Source of the DNA: Croceibacterium atlanticum
GTDB taxonomy: Bacteria > Pseudomonadota > Alphaproteobacteria > Sphingomonadales > Sphingomonadaceae
Assembly (NCBI RefSeq): GCF_001008165.2
Contig: NZ_CP011452.2
Span: 1,860,001 to 1,924,000 of the forward strand
Length of the DNA stretch: 64,000 nt
Reading direction: 5' to 3'
Part shown: positions 43,377 through 52,307 of the stretch, one piece after another
Numbering within the stretch: the first letter of the stretch is position 1
Layout: each line of letters begins with the position of its first letter
The notes under the pieces: model-generated
Told to the model about the DNA's origin: nothing
Databases searched by the model: none
What the model saw: the letters and a program-made list of their open reading frames with translations, nothing else
Program-made: the position numbers and the translations under genes

Positions 43377-45317
43377 GTGACATTGCACAAGGCAATCCTC
43401 ATCGCGCCGCTCTGCGCGTTTTCAATGCTGATGCCGGGGCTGGCCCATGCCCAGTCTGGCGAAACATCCAAAGCTGATGAGGTCGCACACGATGAATTCA
43501 TCGTTGTCACAGCCAATCGCACGCCGGTTCGCCTCGACCAGGTAGGCCAGAGCGTTACGGTCCTTACCGAAAGCGCGATCGAACAGAGCCAGCAGATCGG
43601 CGTTACCGAAATTCTGGCACAAACGCCGGGCGTTCAGTTCAGCCGCAATGGCGGCCGGGGCGCGACTACATCGGTTTATATCCGGGGCGCCGAAACCGGA
43701 CAGACCGTGATCCTGTATGACGGCGTACGCATCCACGACCCTTCGACCACCGATGGCGGTGCATCGCTGACCGACGTGATGACCGGCGATATTGGCCGGA
43801 TCGAGGTTCTGCGCGGCGCGCAATCCACGCTTTACGGCAGCCAGGCAATTGGCGGCGTCATCAACATCATTTCAAAGACGCCGGACGAGCCGTTCGAAGG
43901 CAGTGTGCAGGCCGAAGCGGGCGAACAAGGCTCCTACCTGCTGCGCGGCGGTGCCGGCGGCAAGAATGGCGGCCTGACCTGGCGCGTCGGCGCCGGCTAT
44001 ACCACGACCGACGGCGTTTCAGCCTATTCGCCGGGCACAGAGCGCGACGGCTACGAGAATGTCTCGGTCAATGGCCGCCTGTCCTATGAGTTCAGCGACA
44101 ATGTCAGCGTGGATTTGCGGAGCTATTACAGCGATGGCGAAGCGGAATTCGACAGCTTCAACGCCGATGGTCTGAATCGCGGCGAGACGGAAACCTGGAC
44201 CGGCTATGCCGGATTGAACTTCCAGGTCTTCGAAATGCTCGAAAATCGCGTGGCCTATACACGCACCGACATTTCGCGGACGAATTTCGATGGTTCCGAT
44301 GCGCGCGCCGCCCAGCCTGTGACTTTCGACGCGACAGGTTCGACCGACCGCCTGGAATATCAGGGCACGATCGACGTGTCTGACAGCTGGATGGCAGTAT
44401 TCGGTGTCGATTATGCCGAAAACGAGATGCGCACGGCATCTCCATCGCTCGCCACTCCCAGCCCGGTCCCCCTCACCGCGAGGGACGATACGCTGGGCAT
44501 TTACGGCCAGCTTCAGTTCGAACCGGTGGACGGGCTGACCCTGACCGGCGGCCTTCGCCAGGAAGATCACAGCGCGTTCGGCGGCAGCACGGTGGGCAGC
44601 GCATCGCTGGCCTACACACCGAATGACGGTGTCACCGTGGTCCGCGCAAGCTGGGGCGAAGGTTTCAAGGCACCAAGCCTTTACCAGCTCTACAGCGAAT
44701 ACGGGAATCCGGGGCTCGCCCCGGAACAGGCGGAAAGCTGGGATGTCGGGATCGAACAATGGCTGTTTCACGCCGTGTCGCTTTCCGCCGTGTATTTCCA
44801 GCGGGATTCGGATGATCTGATCAATTTCGCCTATTGTTCGGCCACTCCCGACAACCCGCTCTGTTCCGATGGCCGCTTCGGATATTACGAGAATGTCGAC
44901 CGGGCCGACACCGAAGGTGTCGAACTGGGCACGAGCATTTATCTGGGCGCCTTCCAGGCATCGGCCAATTACACCTGGCTGGATGCGGTCAACAGCTCGC
45001 CGGGTGATTTCAACAAAGGCAATCGCCTTGCCCGCCGTCCTGAAAATACCTTCAACGCGACTGCCAGCTATACGCTGCCCTTCGGCCTGACCGCCGGGGC
45101 CACGATGCGGATCGTGGGCGACAGCTTCAACGACGCCGGCAATACGCAAGTGGTCGAAAGCTACACGCTGGTCGATTTCCGGCTTTCATATCCTGTGAAC
45201 GAAAAGCTGGAAGTGTATGCGCGCGTCGAAAACGCCTTTGACGAGCGGTACGAAACGGTCAGCGATTACGGCACGCTTCCGCAGCTCTTCTACGGCGGCG
45301 TCAGGCTGCGCTTCTAG
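43377..45317 (+). CDS. TonB-dependent receptor (BtuB/haem-receptor-like)
   Basis: The 646-residue protein has a signal peptide (about 1-26), a TonB box (FIVVTA, about 41-46), a plug domain (VYIRGAETGQTVILYDGVRIHD-type motif, IEVLRGAQSTLYGSQAIGGVIN-type motif), and a 22-strand barrel ending in Phe. A FRAP/NPNL-like box (FKAPSLYQLY from Phe430, then GNPGL) is present, as in BtuB and many haem receptors. Its length suits BtuB. It starts at GTG and heads the operon with the ExbB-like, DUF2149 and CobN-like genes. A metal-tetrapyrrole ligand is likely; I cannot tell cobalamin from haem. Confidence 0.85.
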   Translation: MTLHKAILIAPLCAFSMLMPGLAHAQSGETSKADEVAHDEFIVVTANRTPVRLDQVGQSVTVLTESAIEQSQQIGVTEILAQTPGVQFSRNGGRGATTSVYIRGAETGQTVILYDGVRIHDPSTTDGGASLTDVMTGDIGRIEVLRGAQSTLYGSQAIGGVINIISKTPDEPFEGSVQAEAGEQGSYLLRGGAGGKNGGLTWRVGAGYTTTDGVSAYSPGTERDGYENVSVNGRLSYEFSDNVSVDLRSYYSDGEAEFDSFNADGLNRGETETWTGYAGLNFQVFEMLENRVAYTRTDISRTNFDGSDARAAQPVTFDATGSTDRLEYQGTIDVSDSWMAVFGVDYAENEMRTASPSLATPSPVPLTARDDTLGIYGQLQFEPVDGLTLTGGLRQEDHSAFGGSTVGSASLAYTPNDGVTVVRASWGEGFKAPSLYQLYSEYGNPGLAPEQAESWDVGIEQWLFHAVSLSAVYFQRDSDDLINFAYCSATPDNPLCSDGRFGYYENVDRADTEGVELGTSIYLGAFQASANYTWLDAVNSSPGDFNKGNRLARRPENTFNATASYTLPFGLTAGATMRIVGDSFNDAGNTQVVESYTLVDFRLSYPVNEKLEVYARVENAFDERYETVSDYGTLPQLFYGGVRLRF

Positions 45318-45356
45318 CTCCTGCCATCGCTCTTCCTCCCTTCAGACTGGCCCATA

Positions 45357-45938
45357 ATGCTCTCCCTTTCCGTCTCGATCATCTGGTTGCTCGCAATGCT
45401 CGGTGCTGCGGTGCATGGGCGCGATTCCGCGATCGGGATGGCGGGGCTGATCCGCGCCGGGGCGGCATTTGCAATCATATTGCCGCTGGCGCTCTGGCTG
45501 TCCCCTCAGCCCAACTGGGTCGCGGTGCTGGTCGGCATTACGGCAGCCTGGCGGTTGATTGCCGGCCGTTCCGCGGCAGCCGGACCGTTCCGGGCAGGCG
45601 CAACCGCCGCGCTGGCCGCATCGCTGGCAGCGGCAGCGGGCATTTCGCCCTATATCGCCGCTGCATTAACCGTCCTGGCCCTCGCCCTGGCACTGCTCTT
45701 GCGCAGCCGTGAACCGGACCCTGACGGATCCCCGCGGGAACTTCTGCTGGTTGTCGTGGCGCTCGCCACGCCGCTGGTCGGCCTGTTGGCAGACATGCTG
45801 TTCGGGTGGCAATCGGCCGCGATGCTGAACCGCGAGGCGATAGAAATCAACGCCCCCTCGCCGCCGGCATGGGCCGTGGGAATAACCGCGCTGGCCCTGC
45901 TCGCCGGCCTGGTCAAAGGATTGAGAACGAAACAATGA
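45357..45938 (+). CDS. Small polytopic membrane protein in the CobN-like operon
   Basis: The 193-residue protein has about six hydrophobic helices and almost no polar domain. I do not recognise a named family. It lies 39 bases after the receptor gene and overlaps the ExbB-like gene by ATGA. A small membrane protein (HmuT) holds a similar place in the Bacteroidetes Hmu operons, so it may be the counterpart. That is a positional argument, not a sequence match. Confidence 0.7.
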   Translation: MLSLSVSIIWLLAMLGAAVHGRDSAIGMAGLIRAGAAFAIILPLALWLSPQPNWVAVLVGITAAWRLIAGRSAAAGPFRAGATAALAASLAAAAGISPYIAAALTVLALALALLLRSREPDPDGSPRELLLVVVALATPLVGLLADMLFGWQSAAMLNREAIEINAPSPPAWAVGITALALLAGLVKGLRTKQ

Positions 45939-46555
45939 ATTTCGGCGACATACTCGAACAAGGCCTGTTCGCCCTCGGCCAGGTATTGCGCCTGCCGGTC
46001 TTCATCATCCTGTGGATCTGCGTGGCGATGACGATCTTCTATTCGGGAAGCTATCTCGTCGAGGCGGTGCGCCGCCGGAGGGAACGCGCGAATTTCGACC
46101 TGAAGCGATGGCTGCAGGATGGCACGGTCCTCGATACATCCGCCGAACGCCGGGCGGAGCTTCCCGGAACACTGGGCAGGATGCTGGCTTCCATTCAGGA
46201 ACTGGATAGCAGCCAGGCGCTGCACCATGGCGGCCTGGAAAACGTGGTAGCGGAATATGAAGAGAAGCTGCGCCACTGGCTCGACGGCCCGCGCGCGCTG
46301 GTGAAGATCGGCCCCAGCCTCGGCCTGATCGGGACGCTGATCCCCATGGGCACTTCGCTCGCGGCGATGGCCGCGGGCAATCTCAACGCCATGGCGGGGC
46401 AGATGGTGGTTGCCTTCACCAGTACGATCATCGGCCTGGCCACCGGCACCGTCGCCTATGGCCTTGTCGCGCTGCGGCAAAGCTGGGTCAGCGCCTCGAT
46501 CCGCGAACAGCGTTATCTTGCGGAAGTCGTCGCGGCTGAAATGGAGAAGCGCTGA
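45935..46555 (+). CDS. MotA/TolQ/ExbB-family proton-channel protein (HmuU-like)
   Basis: The 206-residue protein has an N-terminal helix (about 14-35), a cytoplasmic section and two C-terminal helices. They carry PSLGLIGTLIPMGTSL and VVAFTSTIIGLATGTVAYG, the core signature of the MotA/TolQ/ExbB family. It should form a proton channel with the DUF2149 protein. Its ATG at 45935 overlaps the previous stop, and its own stop overlaps the DUF2149 start by one base. The channel probably supplies energy to the CobN-like protein or the receptor. Confidence 0.88.
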   Translation: MNFGDILEQGLFALGQVLRLPVFIILWICVAMTIFYSGSYLVEAVRRRRERANFDLKRWLQDGTVLDTSAERRAELPGTLGRMLASIQELDSSQALHHGGLENVVAEYEEKLRHWLDGPRALVKIGPSLGLIGTLIPMGTSLAAMAAGNLNAMAGQMVVAFTSTIIGLATGTVAYGLVALRQSWVSASIREQRYLAEVVAAEMEKR

Positions 46556-46944
46556 TGGGCCGGTTCATCAAGCTCGCCGCGCCGGACGAACCGCCCGAGG
46601 AAGATCCGCTGGCCGGCGTCGCCAACCTGTTCGATGCGTCCATCGTGTTCATCGTCGGCCTGATGATCACGCTGTTCTCGGTCTATAATATGGGTGACCT
46701 GATGAGCGGCGAAGGCTCCGTGACCATGGTCAAGACCGATGAAAACGGCATGCAGGAGATCATCGTCAAGGAAGGGGAGACAATCACCGCCTATCGCGTG
46801 ACCGGGGAAGAAGGCACTGGCGACGGTGAACGGCTGGGTTCGGCCTATCGGCTCGCGAATGGCCAGATCATCTACGTTCCCGATAGCGGGGATGGTTCGC
46901 CCGCGGACATGCCCGGCACGGATGGAAATGACGCAGCTCCTTAG
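46555..46944 (+). CDS. DUF2149-family membrane protein (HmuV/ExbD-like partner)
   Basis: The 129-residue protein has one transmembrane helix (about 28-47) preceded by DPLAGVANLFDASIVF, the DUF2149 hallmark. A soluble periplasmic part (about 50-129) follows. Asp27 at the start of the helix resembles the proton-binding Asp of ExbD/MotB. It overlaps the ExbB-like gene by one base and runs 23 bases into the CobN-like gene, so the three are co-translated. It is likely the force-transmitting partner of the ExbB-like channel. Confidence 0.83.
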   Translation: MGRFIKLAAPDEPPEEDPLAGVANLFDASIVFIVGLMITLFSVYNMGDLMSGEGSVTMVKTDENGMQEIIVKEGETITAYRVTGEEGTGDGERLGSAYRLANGQIIYVPDSGDGSPADMPGTDGNDAAP

Positions 46945-49900
46945 ATCTCTCCTCCTGCTCTTCCTGCTCCTGCCGCTGCCCGCGCTTGCGCAGGGCGATG
47001 CGGACGCGGAGCGGGTCCGGATCGGCTATCTGTTCTCCGACGGCAATATGCCGGGCACGCTGGCGGCGTTTCGGGCACTGGTGGAAGAACACCCGGAACT
47101 GGCGGACCGGGTCGATCTGCAAATCCTGACGGAATCCAGTTTTGACGAGACTCCGCCGGAAGAATTGCGGCGGAGCGATGTGCTGGTCTTCGACACGATG
47201 AACCAGCAGATGCTCGATCGCTTCAACGATATGCATTCCCTGGACCTGATGGGCGAGATCGCATCGCGGGGGACGGTGCTGGGGGTCGGCGTTGGCCTTC
47301 AGGGGGAGGAATATTATTCCGGTCTCGGCGTGACATGGGATCCGATGGCGCGTGCCTATTGGGAACATGGCGGGCCGCAGAACCAGCTCGGATTGCTCAA
47401 GCTCGCCCTCGGCCGCGCGGGCGTTGCGGGGCTCGATCTGCCCGAACCGCAACTCTCGCTCGATTTCGGCTATTACTATCCGGACGGGGAAGCCGGGCGC
47501 GTATTCGCGGATTGGGACAGCTTCCGCCAATGGCAGGAACAGCGCGGCAAACGCCGCCCCGGCGCCCCCCGCGTCGCGGTCGGTTTTTTCAAGGCGAATT
47601 ACTATTCGGGCGACATGGGGGTGGTCGATGCGGTGATCGCCGAAATCGAACGGCGCGGCGCGGAAGCGATACCCGTCTTCGGTTATCCGGCGGCCGTGGC
47701 TTTCCGCGAACTTCTCGGCACGGCGGACGGCGTGCGCGCCGATGTCGCACTCGGCCTGTCGTTCCAGTTCAACGATGCGCAAGCTGCCCTCATCCTCGAG
47801 GAAGTGGGCATTCCGGTCATCAACCTCATCAGCCTTTACGGGCGGAGCGAGGCGGATTGGCTAGGTTCCCCCACGGGCCTTTCCGCGTTCGAGGGCACTT
47901 TCAACCTCGCTTCTCCAGAGCTGGCGGGGACCGTGGCGCCGACGGTTGTGGGGACGAAGGAGAAGGTCAGGGATCCGCTTACGGGGCTCAATTCCGTCGT
48001 CACGCGCCCCATCGGCGAACGGGTCGAAATGGCGGTAAAGCGCGGCCTGAACTATGCCGACCTTGCGCGCACGCCCAATGCGGAAAAGCGCATTGCCATC
48101 ATGTACTACAATTATCCGCCGGGCCGCGCGGGTATCTCGGCAAGCTATCTCAACGTGGCGGAGACGCTGGAAAACATCCTGCGCCGCCTGCATGATGAAG
48201 GTTTCGACATTGGCGGCGAACCACCCAGCGCCGATGAAATCCTTGCCGACATCACCACCCGCGCCCGCAATGTGGGCAGCGACGCGCCGGGCGAACTGGC
48301 GGAACTGATCGAACTGGGCGGCGTGCAGCGCCTTGCCGTGGAGGATTATCGCCAATGGCTTGACGATCTCCATCCCGATCTGCGCGAAAAAGTGCTGGCC
48401 GACTGGGGCGACCCGGCCGAAGGCACGCTGATGACACAGCGCACGGACGATCAGGTCAATCTGATCATCCCGGCGCTGGAATATGGAAATATTCGGCTGA
48501 TGCCCCAGCCTTCACGCGCCTGGGGCGAAGATCTCGAAAAGTTGTATCATGCGCAGAACCTTGCGCCGAGCCACCAATATGTCGCCGCCTATGGCTGGGT
48601 GCGCAACGCTTTCGATGCCCATGCCGTGGTGCATGTCGGCACGCATGGCACGCTGGAATGGCTGGACGGCCGCGATGCAGGCTTGGGGCCAGACGATGCC
48701 CCGGATGCGATGATCGCCGATCTCCCCGATGCCTATATCTACAATGTCGATGTGGTGGGTGAAGGGCTGGTCGCGCGGCGGCGCGGCATGGCGACGCTGG
48801 TCGATCACATGGTGCCGCCATTCGTGCGCGGCGGACTGACCGAACAGCTCGCGCGGCTGAGCGAACTGCTCAACGATCATATTCAGAACGAGAGCAAGAA
48901 CCCGGAACTGGCCGCCATCTATGGCCGGCAGGCACGCGATGCCGCGGTGGAACTTGGCGTTGCCAAGGATCTCGGCCTCGATCCGGAAGCCGACTGGACC
49001 GACGAACAGCTGCATAGCGTCGAGACTTACCTGATCGACCTGCGCAGCCAGATCATTCCCTACGGCCTTCACTCCTTCGGCAGCGTCCCCGAACAGGAAG
49101 CGATCGACAGCACGGTCGCGGCGATACTCAGCATCGACCGTTCCGGCCTGCCTGAAGCCAACGAAGTTTTTGGCGAGGAGATGGAGGCGCGTATCGTCCG
49201 ATCCGGCCCGCGCGAACTGGACGGGCTGATGCTGGCGCTCGGCGGCCGTTTCGTTCCGGCGGGAAAAGGCGGAGAGCCGATCCGCAATCCGGACTCCTAC
49301 CCCACGGGCGCGAATTTCTACGGCATCGATCCGGACAAGATACCCAAGCCCGCTGCGTGGGAGATGGGCAGCAAGCTGGCCCAGCAGATGCTGGACGATC
49401 ACGTGGCGCAACATGGCCGCTATCCCGAAAAGATTTCCTTCGTCATCTGGGGCGATGAAACCATGCGCCATGAAGGCGTGCTGGAATCGCAGATCTTCTA
49501 CATGCTCGGCACGCGGCCCGTCTGGAACGAGCGCGGGCAGGTCGTGGATGTCGAGGTAATCCCGCACGAGGAACTTGGCCGGCCGCGCGTCGATATCGTG
49601 ATCGCATCCACAGCCTCGGGCCTGTTCGGCGGGTTGACGCGGTTGCTGGACAAGGCCGTGCAGGAAGTGCGCGTGCTGGACGAACCCGATAACCAGGTGC
49701 GCCAGCATTATTTCGAGATCAGGCAGGCGCTGATCGATAATGGCGTCGATCCCGAAGATGCGGAGCGCATGGCGGGCGTGCGGATTTTCGACGAGCCGCC
49801 CGGCACATTCAATCTCAACACGTCGGACATCGTGGCGAGCAGCGGATCCTGGGATTCAGATGCCGGCTTCGCCAATGAATATATTCGCAAGATGGGCCAC

Positions 49901-51067
49901 GCTTACGGCAATGGTTATTGGGGCCAGCCCATGCCGGATGTTTTCGCGCTGAACCTGTCAGGCACGGAACAGATCGTCCATTCCAACTCGACCATGCTTT
50001 ACGGCACGCTCGATAATGATGACATGTTCATGTATATGGGCGGCCTGTCCAATGCCGTCCGCAGCCTTGACGGCGAAGATCCCGAACTCGTCATCACCGA
50101 CACACGCGATCCGGGCAAACCGGCCATGATCGGGTTGGACAAGTTCGTGAAACGGGAATTCCGTTCCCGCTATGTCAATCCGACCTGGATCAAGGGGATG
50201 CAGGCGGAAGGCTATGCCGGTGCCAGCGCCATGCGCGAATTTGTCGAATATCTGTGGGGCTGGGAAGCCACCACGACCGAGATTGTCGACGATTCCATGT
50301 GGCAGGAAACCTACGAAACCTATGTCGAGGATTCCCAGGATCTGGGCATGGGCGAATATTTCGATGAACATTCGCCCTATGCCTTCCAGGACATGACGGC
50401 GCGCATGATCGAAACGATCCGCAAGGATTACTGGGATGCCGATGAAGCGACCCGTGCGCGACTGGTCAGCGAATATCTGGCGAATGTGAACAAGCACGGC
50501 GTGAATTGCACCGATGTTTCCTGCGGCAATGGCAGATTGCTCGAATTCGTGATGGAAGAGGCGCAGCGCACCGGCGTCCCCCTCCCGGAAATAGAGCAGG
50601 CCCGCACGGCATTCGAAAATGCAATGGGCCGCTCTATCGAAGATGCAGCGGCCGAACTCGAAGCATTTGCCCGCAGCAATGATGCCAGGGCCGAAGCGCA
50701 ACGGGAAGCCAACCGGAACCTTGTCGCACGATTGCCGCAGACTGTGCCGGACGTGACGGCAGCGCAGGCGGAGGATTCTTCCTCGTCGGCCAGGCAGGAT
50801 GGCCCTGCCCCGCAACAGGCGCCCCCGTCTGCCGCCGCGCCCGCGGAAAATGCGCCTGCCGACGAACCCGAATTGCGGGGGCAGGTGATGAGCGAGGAAG
50901 ACCGCTCCACACGGATCGAAACGCCGGAACCGCCCGCAATGCCCAGCATATCCCTGCGCGATATTCTCTGGCCCGCGGCGCTGTTTATCCTGCTGCTGAT
51001 CGGCTGGCGCATCAGGGAATTGCGCGTGGAAGCCGGCAGGCGCGGAGCTTCTGCCGCCCCCGCCTAG
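46922..51067 (+). CDS. Periplasmic, membrane-anchored CobN-like chelatase/dechelatase (HmuS-like)
   Basis: The 1381-residue protein is CobN/BchH-like throughout, with the core motif HVGTHGTLEW (His571, His575). Unlike the cytoplasmic cobaltochelatase subunit, it has an N-terminal signal peptide (LLLLFLLLPLPALAQG) and a C-terminal transmembrane helix (about 1342-1364, LWPAALFILLLIGWRI) after a Pro/Ala-rich linker. It therefore acts in the periplasm, held to the inner membrane. The same design occurs in HmuS of the Hmu haem-uptake operons, where removal of iron from haem is proposed. No cobS or cobT is nearby. Substrate and direction of the reaction are inferred. The start at 46922 is one of two close ATGs. 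Confidence 0.87.
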   Translation: MEMTQLLRSLLLLFLLLPLPALAQGDADAERVRIGYLFSDGNMPGTLAAFRALVEEHPELADRVDLQILTESSFDETPPEELRRSDVLVFDTMNQQMLDRFNDMHSLDLMGEIASRGTVLGVGVGLQGEEYYSGLGVTWDPMARAYWEHGGPQNQLGLLKLALGRAGVAGLDLPEPQLSLDFGYYYPDGEAGRVFADWDSFRQWQEQRGKRRPGAPRVAVGFFKANYYSGDMGVVDAVIAEIERRGAEAIPVFGYPAAVAFRELLGTADGVRADVALGLSFQFNDAQAALILEEVGIPVINLISLYGRSEADWLGSPTGLSAFEGTFNLASPELAGTVAPTVVGTKEKVRDPLTGLNSVVTRPIGERVEMAVKRGLNYADLARTPNAEKRIAIMYYNYPPGRAGISASYLNVAETLENILRRLHDEGFDIGGEPPSADEILADITTRARNVGSDAPGELAELIELGGVQRLAVEDYRQWLDDLHPDLREKVLADWGDPAEGTLMTQRTDDQVNLIIPALEYGNIRLMPQPSRAWGEDLEKLYHAQNLAPSHQYVAAYGWVRNAFDAHAVVHVGTHGTLEWLDGRDAGLGPDDAPDAMIADLPDAYIYNVDVVGEGLVARRRGMATLVDHMVPPFVRGGLTEQLARLSELLNDHIQNESKNPELAAIYGRQARDAAVELGVAKDLGLDPEADWTDEQLHSVETYLIDLRSQIIPYGLHSFGSVPEQEAIDSTVAAILSIDRSGLPEANEVFGEEMEARIVRSGPRELDGLMLALGGRFVPAGKGGEPIRNPDSYPTGANFYGIDPDKIPKPAAWEMGSKLAQQMLDDHVAQHGRYPEKISFVIWGDETMRHEGVLESQIFYMLGTRPVWNERGQVVDVEVIPHEELGRPRVDIVIASTASGLFGGLTRLLDKAVQEVRVLDEPDNQVRQHYFEIRQALIDNGVDPEDAERMAGVRIFDEPPGTFNLNTSDIVASSGSWDSDAGFANEYIRKMGHAYGNGYWGQPMPDVFALNLSGTEQIVHSNSTMLYGTLDNDDMFMYMGGLSNAVRSLDGEDPELVITDTRDPGKPAMIGLDKFVKREFRSRYVNPTWIKGMQAEGYAGASAMREFVEYLWGWEATTTEIVDDSMWQETYETYVEDSQDLGMGEYFDEHSPYAFQDMTARMIETIRKDYWDADEATRARLVSEYLANVNKHGVNCTDVSCGNGRLLEFVMEEAQRTGVPLPEIEQARTAFENAMGRSIEDAAAELEAFARSNDARAEAQREANRNLVARLPQTVPDVTAAQAEDSSSSARQDGPAPQQAPPSAAAPAENAPADEPELRGQVMSEEDRSTRIETPEPPAMPSISLRDILWPAALFILLLIGWRIRELRVEAGRRGASAAPA

Positions 51068-51080
51068 CCGCGAGGGGCGG

Positions 51081-52304
51081 CTATTCCGTCAGCCACAATT
51101 CATGCGCATCTATCCGCAGCCTGGTGATCGCCCGCTGGGCCGCGGTGCGCAATTCGGCCTCGGTGCGGAAGGCATCGTGGACCATTCGTTCCCCCAGCAG
51201 CATGTCGGCCAGGTCGATCTCACCCAGTTGCTGGCCGCGGCGCAGCTTTGTCAGCATGGCCATCTGCGCTTCGAGGCTGGCGCGCGCGCTTTGCCATGCC
51301 GAAAGGCGGAAGCGCGCCTCGGCAATATCGGCATCGGCGGTTTCCGCCACTTCAAAACGGGCGAGCCTTTCATCGGCCAGCGCGGCCGCAGCTTGCGAAC
51401 CCGCCTCCCCCGCCAGTGCCGCACGATGGCGGCCGCCCAGCGGCATGGAGAAAACCACGCCCGCACCGCGTTCGGCCCCGCCACGTTCGGAAAACATGCG
51501 AATGCCGAATGACGGGTCCGCAATGCGATCCGCCTCCACCCTTTGCGAATAGGCCGCGGCGCGGCGGGCCTCCGCCTCGGCGGCTGCGACTTCGTGGCTG
51601 TTGCGTATCACTTCTTCGCGCAGGTCGAGCAGCGCCCCTTCCGCTATCGAAGGTGGCGGCACTTCGGGCGCTTCTGCGGGCAGGGCAAGGGTGGGGAACT
51701 GCGCTTCCAGCCGCGCCCGGGCCAGGCGGGTGCGGCCCGTGGCTTCCTCCACCATGATCCGGGCGGATTCCAGCGCGGCCTGCGCCTGATCCGCCTCCAA
51801 CTGCGCCGCATCGCCCAGTTCGACCCGGCGGTTGACGGCGGAGAGCGCGGTTTCGTAATTCGCAAGGGCGCGCTGGTTCACGCGCGCTTCGGCCGCCGCG
51901 CCCATCCAGTCCCACCAATATTCGGCCAGTCTCAGCGCCGTCCGATGGCGAACGTCCTCGGCCATGTTTTCCGCAGCGTCGACCTGATAAACGCCGATTT
52001 CCCGGTCGAGCCGGGCCTTGCCGGGCAGGCGGAACGCACGGGTCAGCTGCGCGTCGAATTCATCGAATTCGCCTTCGCGGTCGATTGTCCGGCGGCTGTA
52101 GCTGCCCGAAGCAGTGACTTCATGCGGGCCGACGCGGCGGGCTTCGGCGCTGGCCTTCGCGGCCGCAGTCCGCTCTCGCGCGGCGGCGACTGATGGATGG
52201 TCCTGCAACGCAGATGCGACCGAGGCCGGATCGGGCAGGCCCGGTTCGGCGGAAAGCGGCGCAGCAAGTGCCACAAGCGGAAGGATAAAAGCGAAGCGGC
52301 GCAT
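51081..52304 (-). CDS. CzcC-like outer-membrane efflux protein
   Basis: The 407-residue protein has a signal peptide (about 1-19) and OEP-type helices (LRLAEYWWDWMGAAAEARVNQ, LADMLLGERMVHDAF). It lacks a lipobox, like CzcC-type ducts. It is the last gene of the minus-strand metal RND operon, three bases after the pump gene, and converges on the CobN-like gene with only 13 bases between. No terminator hairpin is evident there. Confidence 0.87.
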   Translation of the reverse strand: MRRFAFILPLVALAAPLSAEPGLPDPASVASALQDHPSVAAARERTAAAKASAEARRVGPHEVTASGSYSRRTIDREGEFDEFDAQLTRAFRLPGKARLDREIGVYQVDAAENMAEDVRHRTALRLAEYWWDWMGAAAEARVNQRALANYETALSAVNRRVELGDAAQLEADQAQAALESARIMVEEATGRTRLARARLEAQFPTLALPAEAPEVPPPSIAEGALLDLREEVIRNSHEVAAAEAEARRAAAYSQRVEADRIADPSFGIRMFSERGGAERGAGVVFSMPLGGRHRAALAGEAGSQAAAALADERLARFEVAETADADIAEARFRLSAWQSARASLEAQMAMLTKLRRGQQLGEIDLADMLLGERMVHDAFRTEAELRTAAQRAITRLRIDAHELWLTE

Positions 52305-52307
52305 GGA

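Noticed and set aside
46922-51067. Ordinary cobaltochelatase CobN for B12 synthesis
   Set aside because: The signal peptide, the C-terminal membrane anchor, the ExbB/DUF2149 neighbours and the absence of cobS/cobT argue for a periplasmic role.
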